Made by a program: the position numbers and the translations under genes. From positions 62,001-126,000 of the forward strand of contig NZ_BDBA01000005.1 in the NCBI RefSeq assembly GCF_001612745.1: DNA of 64,000 bases, written 5' to 3'. The notes below the pieces were generated by a model. That model was not told the DNA's origin and searched no databases. It saw only the letters and a program-made list of their open reading frames with translations. This DNA comes from Nocardia amamiensis NBRC 102102. GTDB taxonomy: Bacteria > Actinomycetota > Actinomycetes > Mycobacteriales > Mycobacteriaceae. Below, piece by piece: positions 16,189 to 24,782 of the stretch. Within the stretch, counting starts at the first letter, position 1. Every line of letters starts with the position of its first letter.

Positions 16189-16194
16189 GCCGAT

Positions 16195-18999
16195 TCACTG
16201 CCCCAAGAGAAATTGCGCGAGATGCCGGCCGCGTCGTCCGGCCAGGGCAGTGGCCTGGGTACGACAGGAGAAGCCGTCGGCGAGGATCACCGCGTTCTCG
16301 CCGGCGGCGCGCAGCGCGGGAAGCATGCCGTGCTCGGCCACCGCGACCGAAATATCGTAGTGGCCGGCCTGCATGCCGAAGTTTCCGGCGAGACCGCAGC
16401 ATCCGGTGATTTCCGTTATCAGCACGCCCATGCTGGTTAATAGCTGGCGATCGGCCTCGAAGCCGAGAATCGCATGCTGATGACAATGCGGCTGGACCAC
16501 CACCGATTGCCCTGTCCGGGCCGGCGGCCTCCAGCTCGGCTGCTCGGCCAGAAATTCGGCGAGGGTGCGCACCGCAGCGGCGATTGCGGCCGACCGGGGA
16601 TCGTCGGGCAACAGTTCCGGCAGGTCGGCACGCAAGACCGCGGTGCAGGACGGTTCAAGTCCGACGACAATGCCGCCCGCGGCGACGTGTTCCGCCAGGG
16701 CGGCCACGGTGGCCCGCAGCCGTGCGCGCGCGCCGTCGAGCTGCCCCGTGCTGATCCAGGTGAGCCCACAGCAGACGCCGCGCTCGGGGATCCGGACCCG
16801 GTAGCCCAGAGCGGTGAGCAGCCGCGCCGCGGCCAGCGCGATCTCCGGATCGAAGGCGTTGGTGAAGGTGTCGACCCACAGCATCACGTCGCCGGAGCCG
16901 GTAACCGTGCCCGGTTCCTCGGGCGCGTAGGCCGACTCGGCCAGCAAGGCACCCTCGTCCAGATCACGCCAGATCCGGCGGAAAGTGCGCTCCGCCAACC
17001 GCGGAACGGTACGGCGCGGGTCGATTCCCGCTGCCCGCAAACCCATCCGACGCAGCGTGGCGCGACCAACCACCGCGTTGACCACGCGCGGCATCCGAGT
17101 CGCGACGGTCAGCCACCGAGGTAGCCAGCCCAGCGAGTAGTGATCGATCGGACGCGGCCTGCGACGGTACCGGCGGTACAGCGTCTCCGACTTGTAGGTG
17201 GCCATGTCCACCCCCGCCGGGCAGTCCGACCGGCACGCCCGGCACGACAGGCACAGATCGAGCGACTCGGCGACGGCCTCCGATGACCAGGGCAGCGCGC
17301 CGCGCACCACTTCCTGCAGGACCCGTGCCCGCCCACGCGTGCTGTCCTTCTCATCCCGGGTGGCCTGAAAGGACGGGCACATGAAACCGCCGTCGGCGCG
17401 GCACTTGCCGACGCCGACGCAACGATGGACCGCCACGCCGATATCGTCGTCGTCGCGCGGGAACGCGTAACCGTTCGACATCCGGACCGGGGGGAGCCCG
17501 GCTAGTCGCAGATCGGCGTCGACCGGACGCGGCGCGACGAGCACACCGGGATTCAGCAGGTCGCCGGGGTCGAACAGCGCCTTGTATCCGGCGAAGACGT
17601 CGAGTGCCGCAGGAGAGTACATCACCGAGAGCAGCTCCGAGCGCGCCCGGCCGTCGCCGTGCTCGCCGGAGAGCGAGCCGCCATGCCGGACGACCAGCTC
17701 CGCCGCGTCGAACAGGAAAGCGCGAAACCGCCTCGGCGCGTCGACGATCGGGAGATCGAGCCGGACGTGGATGCAGCCGTCGCCGATGTGCCCGTAGAGC
17801 AACCCGTCCACGCCGTGGTCGCGGGTCAGCGCGGCGAAATCGCGCAGGTAGGCGCCGAGCCGCTCGGGTGGGACGGCCGCGTCCTCCCAGCCGGGCCACG
17901 CCGGGCGGCCGTCCGGTGTGCGACCGGCCAGCCCCGCGCCGTCGGCACGAATCTGCCAGAGTGCGGCGGCGGTACCGGGATCGGTGACGATTCTGCTGTC
18001 GACCGCTCCCGCCGTCCGGCACAACCGCTGTGCGACGGCCGCCGCGTCGGCCGCCGTCGCACCGGCGGTCTCCACGAACAGCCATCCGCCACCCCTCGGC
18101 AGGTCCGGGACGAACCCCCGGTGCGCGCGGACCACATCGACCAGCCGCGCGTCGATGCCTTCGACCGCGATAGGCGCGCAAGCCATCACCGCGGCCACGT
18201 CATCGGCCGCGGTGGCGATGTCGGGGTAACCGAGCACCGTGAGCGCGGTCGCCGCTGGCAGCGCGACCAGCTCGACCGTGGCGTCCAGCAACAGGCCGCA
18301 GGTGCCCTCGCTACCGACGAACGCCTTGGCAGCCGACGCACCGCGCTCGGGTAGCAGATGCTCCAAGCCGTAACCGGACGCCTGCCGATCGAAGCGCCCG
18401 AGATCGGTGCGCAGTACCGCCAGATGCGCCCTGGTGAACTCCGGTAGGCCCGGGACCGCGGACAAATCCGCTGCCAGCGTGCGTTCGATGCCGGTGCCGT
18501 CCAGGATGCGCACTTCGCGCACGGTATCGGCGGTCCGGCCCCAGGCGACGGCCCGCGGCCCGCAGGCGTTGTTGCCGATCATGCCGCCGAGCGTGCAGCG
18601 ACTCTGCGTCGAGGGATCGGGCCCGAAGCGCAGCCCGTGCGGACGAGCGGCGCGCTGCAGGTCCGACAGCACCACTCCCGGCTGCACCGTGACGACGCGC
18701 ACGTCCGGATCGATCACCCCGATCCGGTTCATATGCCTGCTGAAATCGAGCACCAGCCCGGGGCCGATCGCGTTGCCCGCCACCGATGTTCCACCGCCGC
18801 GCGCGGTTACCGGAAGGCCGTGCTCACGCGCGAACCCCAGGGTGGCCGCAACGTCCTCGTCGGTGCGCGGGAAGACGACCGCGGCCGGGCGAACCCGGTA
18901 GTTCGACGCGTCCGAGGAGTACTCCGCGCGACGGCGCTCGGAGGTGTCGACCTCACCCCCGATCGCACCGCGCAGTGCCGCCATCCGGTTGTCGGTCAC
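16195..18999 (-). CDS. Large FAD-linked, Fe-S 2-hydroxyacid dehydrogenase (YdiJ/Dld type)
   Basis: 934 residues in three parts. Residues ~1-470 form a PCMH-type FAD-binding oxidase (ARGGGTSVAGNAIGPG, GMIGNNACGPRAVAWG, LSGEHGDGRARSELL). Residues ~530-620 hold a ferredoxin-like segment (CRADGGFMCPSFQATRDE, CLSCRACRSDCPAGVDMAT) for two [4Fe-4S] clusters. The C-terminus has two CCG/heterodisulfide-reductase-like motifs (GVCCGLTW, GCCGLAGNFG). Enzymes of this build oxidise D-2-hydroxyacids such as D-lactate or D-2-hydroxyglutarate and reduce the quinone pool; E. coli YdiJ is the nearest type I recall. The substrate is inferred. It is divergent from the ABC exporter. Confidence 0.88.
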   Translation of the reverse strand: MTDNRMAALRGAIGGEVDTSERRRAEYSSDASNYRVRPAAVVFPRTDEDVAATLGFAREHGLPVTARGGGTSVAGNAIGPGLVLDFSRHMNRIGVIDPDVRVVTVQPGVVLSDLQRAARPHGLRFGPDPSTQSRCTLGGMIGNNACGPRAVAWGRTADTVREVRILDGTGIERTLAADLSAVPGLPEFTRAHLAVLRTDLGRFDRQASGYGLEHLLPERGASAAKAFVGSEGTCGLLLDATVELVALPAATALTVLGYPDIATAADDVAAVMACAPIAVEGIDARLVDVVRAHRGFVPDLPRGGGWLFVETAGATAADAAAVAQRLCRTAGAVDSRIVTDPGTAAALWQIRADGAGLAGRTPDGRPAWPGWEDAAVPPERLGAYLRDFAALTRDHGVDGLLYGHIGDGCIHVRLDLPIVDAPRRFRAFLFDAAELVVRHGGSLSGEHGDGRARSELLSVMYSPAALDVFAGYKALFDPGDLLNPGVLVAPRPVDADLRLAGLPPVRMSNGYAFPRDDDDIGVAVHRCVGVGKCRADGGFMCPSFQATRDEKDSTRGRARVLQEVVRGALPWSSEAVAESLDLCLSCRACRSDCPAGVDMATYKSETLYRRYRRRPRPIDHYSLGWLPRWLTVATRMPRVVNAVVGRATLRRMGLRAAGIDPRRTVPRLAERTFRRIWRDLDEGALLAESAYAPEEPGTVTGSGDVMLWVDTFTNAFDPEIALAAARLLTALGYRVRIPERGVCCGLTWISTGQLDGARARLRATVAALAEHVAAGGIVVGLEPSCTAVLRADLPELLPDDPRSAAIAAAVRTLAEFLAEQPSWRPPARTGQSVVVQPHCHQHAILGFEADRQLLTSMGVLITEITGCCGLAGNFGMQAGHYDISVAVAEHGMLPALRAAGENAVILADGFSCRTQATALAGRRGRHLAQFLLGQ

Positions 19000-19026
19000 C
19001 TCGCCAGCCTAGGCTCTGCTGTTTTT

Positions 19027-19129
19027 GCAGCGCCTGCGGCGCTGCGTGTTCGCGGCCCCCTTGTGGCTCGCGTCCGAGCGACCGCCGCTTGTGACTTCGT
19101 CACTTGCGCGACGGTCACTCGGACGCGAG
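19027..19129. repeat. Two adjacent hairpins, the second long and nested
   Basis: GCAGCGCC-TGC-GGCGCTGC (19027-19045) is an 8-bp stem. The second pairs CTCGCGTCCGAGCGACCG (19067-19084) with 19112-19129 at 17 of 18 positions and encloses an inner stem GTGAC-TTC-GTCAC (19091-19103). The layout resembles a small interspersed palindromic element; I cannot check for other copies in the genome. Confidence 0.7.
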
Positions 19130-19263
19130 CCGGGCCGGGGCACATCTCCCTGACGGCGCAACCCATGTGCGCAGATCGCGGTAGTTCTGGAGCGGCACCG
19201 GTGACACCGCCCTGCTTGGTAGACGTTCGCCGTTGGCGGAATCGGGTTGGGACTGGAATCGAC

Positions 19264-19294
19264 TTGTTCTCAACCTTTGTTGAGGTCCTAGTGT
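19264..19294 (+). promoter_or_regulatory. MerR-like promoter/operator for the ABC exporter
   Basis: A perfect inverted repeat CTCAAC-CTTT-GTTGAG (19269-19284) sits between a possible -35 (TTGTTC, 19264-19269) and a possible -10 (TAGTGT, 19289-19294) with a 19-base spacer. Long spacers holding a dyad are typical of MerR/SoxR-family promoters. The two boxes are weak. Confidence 0.35.
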
Positions 19295-19340
19295 CGGTGA
19301 CCAGGTGTTCGATGGGTGGGGAGCGAGAGGGAGCAGGAAC

Positions 19341-21221
19341 GTGAGTATCGAGTCCGTGGCGTGGAGCCAGATGTATCGGCGGGCGAATGCGCCGCAGGAG
19401 GAGCGGCCATTCAGCCTGGCCACGGCCACGCGAATCCTGCGGTTCGCCGCACCGCACCGACGCCGGATAGGCGCATTCCTGCTGTTCAGCGTGATATCGG
19501 CACTGCTGGCGGTGGCCACGCCCGTCCTAGCTGGACGGGTAGTCAACGGCATCGTCGGCGGGGCCGCACCGAAGGTCGTTGTCATCCTCGCAATAGTGAT
19601 CGGCAGTCTCGCCGTAGTCGATGCTGCGCTCGGGGTGATCATCCGGTGGTTGTCCTCCCGCATTGGTGAGGGGTTGATCCTCGACCTGCGCACCGCCGTG
19701 TTCGACCATGTGCAGAAGATGCCCGTCGCATTCTTCACCCGGACCCGCACCGGCGCGCTGGTCAGCCGATTGAACAGCGATGTCATCGGGGCGCAGCGCG
19801 CGTTCAGCGACACTCTCTCCGGCGTCGTGACAAATCTGGTGACCCTCGCGCTCACGCTCGGCGTCATGGTCAGCATCTCGTGGCAAATCACGTTGCTCGC
19901 GCTGGTACTCCTGCCCGTGTTCGTCCTCCCGGCGCGGCGCATGGGCAATCGACTCGCGACAATGCAACGGGAGGCGGCGGGCCTCAATGCAGCCATGAGC
20001 ACCCAAATGACCGAGCGCTTCTCGGCGCCCGGCGCGACGCTGGTCAAGCTGTTCGGCCGTCCCGAACAGGAGTCCGACGAATTCGCGCTGCGCGCCCGCC
20101 GCGTGCGGGACATCGGGGTGCGCACCGCGATGCTGCAAACCGCGTTCGTCACCTCGCTCACGTTGGTGTCGGCACTGGCGATCGCCCTGGTCTACGGGCT
20201 CGGCGGCTGGTACGCACTGCGTGGGCAGCTCGACGCAGGCGCCGTTGTCGCCCTGTCGCTGCTGCTCACCAGGCTCTACACGCCGCTGACCGCGCTGGCC
20301 AGCGCCCGCATGGAAATCATGGCCGCGCTGGTGAGCTTCGAGCGGGTCTTCGAAGTGCTCGACCTGAAACCGCTGATCGAGGAAGCCCCCGGCGCGGTCG
20401 AGGTACCTGCGGGGCCGGTCGCGGTAGAACTGGACAACGTCACCTTCAGTTACCCGTCGGCGGACAAGGTGTCACTCGCCTCGCTCGAGGACGTTGCGAC
20501 GCTGGACACCCGCGGCGGAGTCGAGGTCCTGCACAACGTGTCGTTCCGCGCCGAACCCGGACAGCTCGTCGCACTGGTCGGCTCCTCCGGTGCCGGGAAG
20601 TCCACCGTGGCTCAACTCGTTTCCCGGCTTTACGACGTGGACGGCGGCGCGGTGCGGCTGAACGGCACCGACGTGCGCGATCTGACCACCCGATCCCTGC
20701 GCGAAACGGTAGGACTCGTCACCCAGGATGGGCATCTTTTCCACACGTCGATCCGCGCGAATCTACTGCTGGCTCGGCCGGAGGCCACCGAGGACGAGCT
20801 GTGGGATGCCTTGCAGCGAGCACGATTGCGCAGTCTCGTCGATTCGCTGCCGGACGGGCTGGACACCGTGGTCGGCGAGCGCGGCTACCGCCTGTCCGGC
20901 GGTGAGCGCCAGCGTCTGACCATAGCCCGTCTGCTGCTGAAGCAGCCCCGTGTCGTCATCCTGGACGAGGCGACGGCGTCGCTGGACTCGACCTCGGAAG
21001 CCGCTGTGCAGGAGGCGCTTTCCGAAGCACTGGATGGCAGGACCGCATTGGTGATCGCACACCGCCTGTCCACGATCCGCGCCGCCGACCAGATCCTGGT
21101 GCTGGAGGACGGGCGAATCGTGGAGCGCGGCACGCACACCCAGCTGCTGGCCGCCGACGGCCGCTACGCGGAGTTGTACCGGACGCAGTTCGCCGACGAG
21201 CCCGTGACCGTCGCAGCGTGA
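19341..21221 (+). CDS. ABC exporter, fused membrane and ATPase domains
   Basis: 626 residues from GTG 19341, which follows GGGAGCAGG; an ATG at 19305 lacks a site. The N-terminal half is a six-helix type I exporter membrane domain (RRRIGAFLLFSVISALLAVA onward), the C-terminal half a nucleotide-binding domain with Walker A VGSSGAGKST, Q-loop TQDGHLF, signature RLSGGERQRL, Walker B VVILDEATASLD and H-loop VIAHRLST. It works as a dimer; the cargo is unknown (lipids, drugs or peptides are typical). An MDR-like role would fit the MerR-like dyad upstream. Confidence 0.92.
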   Translation: MSIESVAWSQMYRRANAPQEERPFSLATATRILRFAAPHRRRIGAFLLFSVISALLAVATPVLAGRVVNGIVGGAAPKVVVILAIVIGSLAVVDAALGVIIRWLSSRIGEGLILDLRTAVFDHVQKMPVAFFTRTRTGALVSRLNSDVIGAQRAFSDTLSGVVTNLVTLALTLGVMVSISWQITLLALVLLPVFVLPARRMGNRLATMQREAAGLNAAMSTQMTERFSAPGATLVKLFGRPEQESDEFALRARRVRDIGVRTAMLQTAFVTSLTLVSALAIALVYGLGGWYALRGQLDAGAVVALSLLLTRLYTPLTALASARMEIMAALVSFERVFEVLDLKPLIEEAPGAVEVPAGPVAVELDNVTFSYPSADKVSLASLEDVATLDTRGGVEVLHNVSFRAEPGQLVALVGSSGAGKSTVAQLVSRLYDVDGGAVRLNGTDVRDLTTRSLRETVGLVTQDGHLFHTSIRANLLLARPEATEDELWDALQRARLRSLVDSLPDGLDTVVGERGYRLSGGERQRLTIARLLLKQPRVVILDEATASLDSTSEAAVQEALSEALDGRTALVIAHRLSTIRAADQILVLEDGRIVERGTHTQLLAADGRYAELYRTQFADEPVTVAA

Positions 21222-21285
21222 TCGCCACCGCGCAGCGCCACGACCACCGCTGACCCGCGCTCATCGCCGGGTCAGCGGTGCCGGG

Positions 21286-22836
21286 CTAGAGGGCGGACGG
21301 ATTCGCGTAGCAGGTGATGTCGGTGTCCGGGAGTGTGCCCGCGCCGAAGTAGGCGTTGATCGCACTGTTCACACAGCTGCTGAGATCGGGCCGGAAAGTC
21401 ATGTGGATGCGGACGTCCTGCAATGTGACCATCCGTGACTCGGAGAGATACTGATGCAGCCGGACGCCGTGGGCATAGGGTGTCCGCGGGTCTCCGCTCG
21501 CCTGCACGATGAGTGCGGGAACCGGGTTCCGGACGAGGGTGGGAGGTTCGACGGGCCGCGGCCAGAAGGCACATGGCTGGATATTGCCGGCCAGTGCGCC
21601 GAACACCGGTTGTGTGGCGCGGGTCTCTTCGATATTGCGCCAGTACCAGGTCGGATCGATCGGTGCGCCGACATCGCCGCAGGCGATCTGCGCCAGCGTC
21701 GAGTTCTCCTCGTCGCGCAGCGCCTGCACGATCGCGCGCAGCCGGGGCGTGCGGGATGTCGTCGGCGGACCGCCCGCGGCGTCGGCGAGCTCCCGCACGG
21801 TGGCCGCCAGCGGCTCGTTCAGCCGGAAATTGGTCAGCAGGGCGTGCAAGATGAACGGCAGCCAGTGATCGTTGATCGCGAATCCGTCGATGACGATCGG
21901 CTGACGCGCGGCGACCCGGACAAGGTTCTCGATCGTGGCACGGACCTGCTGCGGCGTCGCACCGAGCCGGAACTCGCCATCCCGGGCAGCTGCCCACCCG
22001 GCCCAGTCGTCCAGCGCGATCTCGTCGGCTGGACCCCAATCCTGCACCAGGCCCGTCCAATACCGGTCCGGATCGATCGCGCTGTCGAGCACGATTCGAT
22101 CAATGCGCTCGGGGAACATCTGGGTGAGCACCGCACCGAGATAGGTGCCGTAGGACAAGCCGTAGAAGTTGATCGTTCGCTCGCCGAGCGCCGCGCGGAC
22201 GACATCGATATCCCGCGCGGTGTTGCGCGTGGTGAACTGCCGCATCGTGATCGGATCACGAATCAGGCAGGACGCGGCCATGCCCGCCGACTGCACCGTG
22301 TCGTGGACGAATCCCAGCACATCCAGCCCGGCGGATCGCACCATCTCGCCGACCGGCCATCCGCACCGCGGACTACGGCCGGACGCGCCGACTCCGCGTG
22401 GGTCCATGCCGATCAGGTCGTGGCTCGCCAGCACCTCCGGTGACAACACGTCACCGAGCAGATCCACACTGTCCAGGCCCTGCCCGCCTGGACCGCCCGG
22501 ATTGGACAGCAGAATGCCCCGGCGCCGCGCCGCGTCCACAGCCTTGACCCGTGAGATCGCCACGGTCATCGTGCGATCCTCGGGTTTGCTGTAGTCGAGT
22601 GGCACCAGCACATCCGCGCACTCGCCACCCGCCTTGTCCAGGTTCTCGATCCCGCAGGGCTTCCACTCGAGCCGCTGCTGATAGAACCGGTCCAACCCGG
22701 CGGGGTGTGCTTCGTCAACCGGCTCCGCATGGCTGTACGCGGGCACAGCCAGCAGCGTGGAGACCGCCAGTACCGATATCGACCGCCAGAACAGCTTCGC
22801 TGACAACAGACTTCGCCTCTCGACCGGAGCGAACAT
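21286..22836 (-). CDS. Secreted alpha/beta hydrolase with TAP-like C-terminus
   Basis: 516 residues from ATG 22836, giving a good signal peptide (LFWRSISVLAVSTLLAVPAY, cleavage near residue 38); a longer frame to 22899 hides the signal. It resembles tripeptidyl aminopeptidase-type exported proteases of actinobacteria: LLSNPGGPGGQGLDSV, MDPRGVGAS, nucleophile GLSYGTYLGAV (Ser228) and a C-terminal QASGDPRTPYAHG with the acid. Several cysteines suggest disulfides. It probably cleaves short peptides outside the membrane. The tetR gene lies 87 bases upstream on the same strand. Confidence 0.88.
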   Translation of the reverse strand: MFAPVERRSLLSAKLFWRSISVLAVSTLLAVPAYSHAEPVDEAHPAGLDRFYQQRLEWKPCGIENLDKAGGECADVLVPLDYSKPEDRTMTVAISRVKAVDAARRRGILLSNPGGPGGQGLDSVDLLGDVLSPEVLASHDLIGMDPRGVGASGRSPRCGWPVGEMVRSAGLDVLGFVHDTVQSAGMAASCLIRDPITMRQFTTRNTARDIDVVRAALGERTINFYGLSYGTYLGAVLTQMFPERIDRIVLDSAIDPDRYWTGLVQDWGPADEIALDDWAGWAAARDGEFRLGATPQQVRATIENLVRVAARQPIVIDGFAINDHWLPFILHALLTNFRLNEPLAATVRELADAAGGPPTTSRTPRLRAIVQALRDEENSTLAQIACGDVGAPIDPTWYWRNIEETRATQPVFGALAGNIQPCAFWPRPVEPPTLVRNPVPALIVQASGDPRTPYAHGVRLHQYLSESRMVTLQDVRIHMTFRPDLSSCVNSAINAYFGAGTLPDTDITCYANPSAL

Positions 22837-22923
22837 GCGGGATCGTTGCGCAGAGAACCGTATCGGATCAGGGCAGCGGCGGTGGCGACCCCTTCCCACT
22901 CGGGCAGAGCCCGGGCACCACGG

Positions 22924-23640
22924 TCACCTGGACCGGCGCCCGTCCAGCCCGTCCAGCACACGGTCCAGCCCATAGCGGAACTTCCGCTCGCGCCGCTGTT
23001 CCGGGTCCTGGTTCCAATCCTCTTGGACGCGCGGAAACTCGCGCGCCGCCTCTTCCGCGGCGGGCCGCAGCTCGGCAAGCCACTCCTGTTCGGTCTTCCC
23101 GCTGCGGACCAGCAGAGTCAGATACGCCGCCTCGGCGATGCCCATGCCGACCACGTAGCTGATCACGGTGCCGATGCCGTCGCTCGCCTCGTCGACGGGG
23201 AAGCCGCCCGCTTCGAACAACCCGACCATGCGGTCGTTGAGCCGCATCACGTTCGGGCCCAAGTACGACAGCCCGACCTGGCCGAGCGTCGAGGCCATCC
23301 ACGGGTGTCGCAGGATCATCGCGCGCAGGATCATCGCGCACTCCTGCGTCGCCGTGCGCCACTGCGCCGGATCGCCGATCTCGGGAACGCTGATCTCGCC
23401 GTAGACCTCGTCGACCACCAGCTCGATCAGCTCGTCGCGATTGGTCACATGGCGGTAGAGCGAGGTGGCGCCCGCGTTCAGCCGGGCGCCGAGCTGGCGC
23501 ATGCTCAGCGCCTCCATTCCCTCGGCGTCCAGCAGCGCCACCGCCTCGGCCACGATCTGTTCCCTGGTCAGAGCCGGTTGTTCGCGGCCGCGCCTTGGGC
23601 GCGTCCACACCGAACCCACCGGCTGTTTCTCGGCGGACAT
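22924..23640 (-). CDS. TetR-family transcriptional regulator
   Basis: 238 residues from ATG 23640, chosen for the GGAAGGAG site 5 bases upstream; a GTG two codons earlier is possible. The N-terminal helix-turn-helix domain is intact (REQIVAEAVALLDAEGMEAL, LNAGATSLYRHVTNRDEL) and the C-terminal part resembles the tetracycline-repressor class (TetR_C_1). It lies 87 bases before the secreted hydrolase gene in the same direction, which may be its target. Confidence 0.92.
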   Translation of the reverse strand: MSAEKQPVGSVWTRPRRGREQPALTREQIVAEAVALLDAEGMEALSMRQLGARLNAGATSLYRHVTNRDELIELVVDEVYGEISVPEIGDPAQWRTATQECAMILRAMILRHPWMASTLGQVGLSYLGPNVMRLNDRMVGLFEAGGFPVDEASDGIGTVISYVVGMGIAEAAYLTLLVRSGKTEQEWLAELRPAAEEAAREFPRVQEDWNQDPEQRRERKFRYGLDRVLDGLDGRRSR

Positions 23641-23749
23641 GCCCACTCCTTCCGTTCGCCGTCAGCATAACGCACGTCGTTCGCAGATGCGTACGTCATG
23701 CACCGTTAGCGCACAGTGTTCGCTTCGATGCGTTTCCTAGCCCTGACGA

Positions 23750-24745
23750 TCAGAACTCGCCAGCGACGCCCAGTACCGTCCGGCCCGAGTGGGTTCCGTT
23801 CGTGATCGAGTGCAGCACCCGCTCTGCCTCGGTGACCGGAGCGTAGCTCTGCAGGGTCGAAAGATGCTGCGGGCGAAGCTCATTACCGAGCCTGGTCCAC
23901 AGCTCGGCACGCCGCTCGATGGGCACGTTCACCGAATCGATGCCCAGCAGGGCGACCCCGCGCAGGATGAACGGCATCACCGTGGTCGGCAGCTCGGCCC
24001 CACCGGTGAGCCCGCTGACCGCAACAGCGCCGCCATAGCCGATCGCGCTGAGGATGTAGGCGAGGGAAGTACCGCCGACGCTGTCCACCGCCGCGGCCCA
24101 GCGGGCCTTGGTCAGCGGCCGCAGCTTGGCGCTCGGGTCCTCCGGCAGGCGGCCGATCACCTCATTGGCGCCGAGTTCGCTGAGCAAATCGTCCGCGTCG
24201 GTCTTGCCGGTCGAGGCGATGACCTCGAAGCCGAGGCGCGAGAGGATATCCACGCTGACGCTGCCTACGCCGCCGGTCGCGCCGGTGACCAGCACCGGGC
24301 CGTCGTCCGGGGTGAGTCCGCGATCCAGCAGGGCCTGCACACTCAGTGCCGCGGTGAAGCCGGCGGTGCCGATCGCCGCCGCCTCGCGCGGGCTCAGCCG
24401 GTCGAGCTTGACGATCCAGTCCGCCGGCACCCTGGCGTATTCGGCGAAACCGCCGTTGTGGGAGACACCGAGTCCGTAGCCGTGCGCGATCACCGGATCG
24501 CCGGGAGCGAAGTCGTCGACGGACGATTCGACCACCTCGCCCGCGAGATCGATGCCGGGCACGATCGGGTAGTCGCGGACCACGCCGCCACCCTTGGTGA
24601 TCGCCAAACCGTCCTTGTAGTTCGCGCTCGAGTAGTGCACTTTGATCGTCACGTCGCCCGGTCCGAGGAATTCCTCGTCGACCTGCCGCCGGGTCAGTAC
24701 GATCCCGCTCTCCGATTCCTGTGCCACCATCGCCCAGAACTCCAT
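23750..24745 (-). CDS. acuI: Zinc-free alcohol dehydrogenase-like oxidoreductase (YhdH/AcuI family)
   Basis: 331 residues from ATG 24745 (MEFWAMVAQ); earlier starts at 24757 and 24811 have no ribosome-binding site. It is a medium-chain NADPH-dependent reductase; AcuI reduces acrylyl-CoA to propionyl-CoA. Seen: HYSSANYKDGLAITKGG, PGIDLAGEVVES, and the nucleotide-binding VLVTGATGGVGSVS, with no zinc ligands. Acrylyl-CoA detoxification is the family role; other enones may be substrates. It ends 110 bases before the tetR start, and the polymerase IV gene ends 37 bases upstream of its own start. Confidence 0.85.
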   Translation of the reverse strand: MEFWAMVAQESESGIVLTRRQVDEEFLGPGDVTIKVHYSSANYKDGLAITKGGGVVRDYPIVPGIDLAGEVVESSVDDFAPGDPVIAHGYGLGVSHNGGFAEYARVPADWIVKLDRLSPREAAAIGTAGFTAALSVQALLDRGLTPDDGPVLVTGATGGVGSVSVDILSRLGFEVIASTGKTDADDLLSELGANEVIGRLPEDPSAKLRPLTKARWAAAVDSVGGTSLAYILSAIGYGGAVAVSGLTGGAELPTTVMPFILRGVALLGIDSVNVPIERRAELWTRLGNELRPQHLSTLQSYAPVTEAERVLHSITNGTHSGRTVLGVAGEF

Positions 24746-24782
24746 GCCGACGAGCATACGAGCGCCCGGACGGCTCCGGGCA

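Larger units (their letters stand above)
19000..19340. other. 341-bp divergent intergenic region
   Basis: It separates the FAD/Fe-S gene (minus) from the ABC exporter (plus). It holds two adjacent hairpins at 19027-19129 and, near the right end, a MerR-like promoter arrangement at 19264-19294. No ORF with a ribosome-binding site was seen. Confidence 0.6.
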
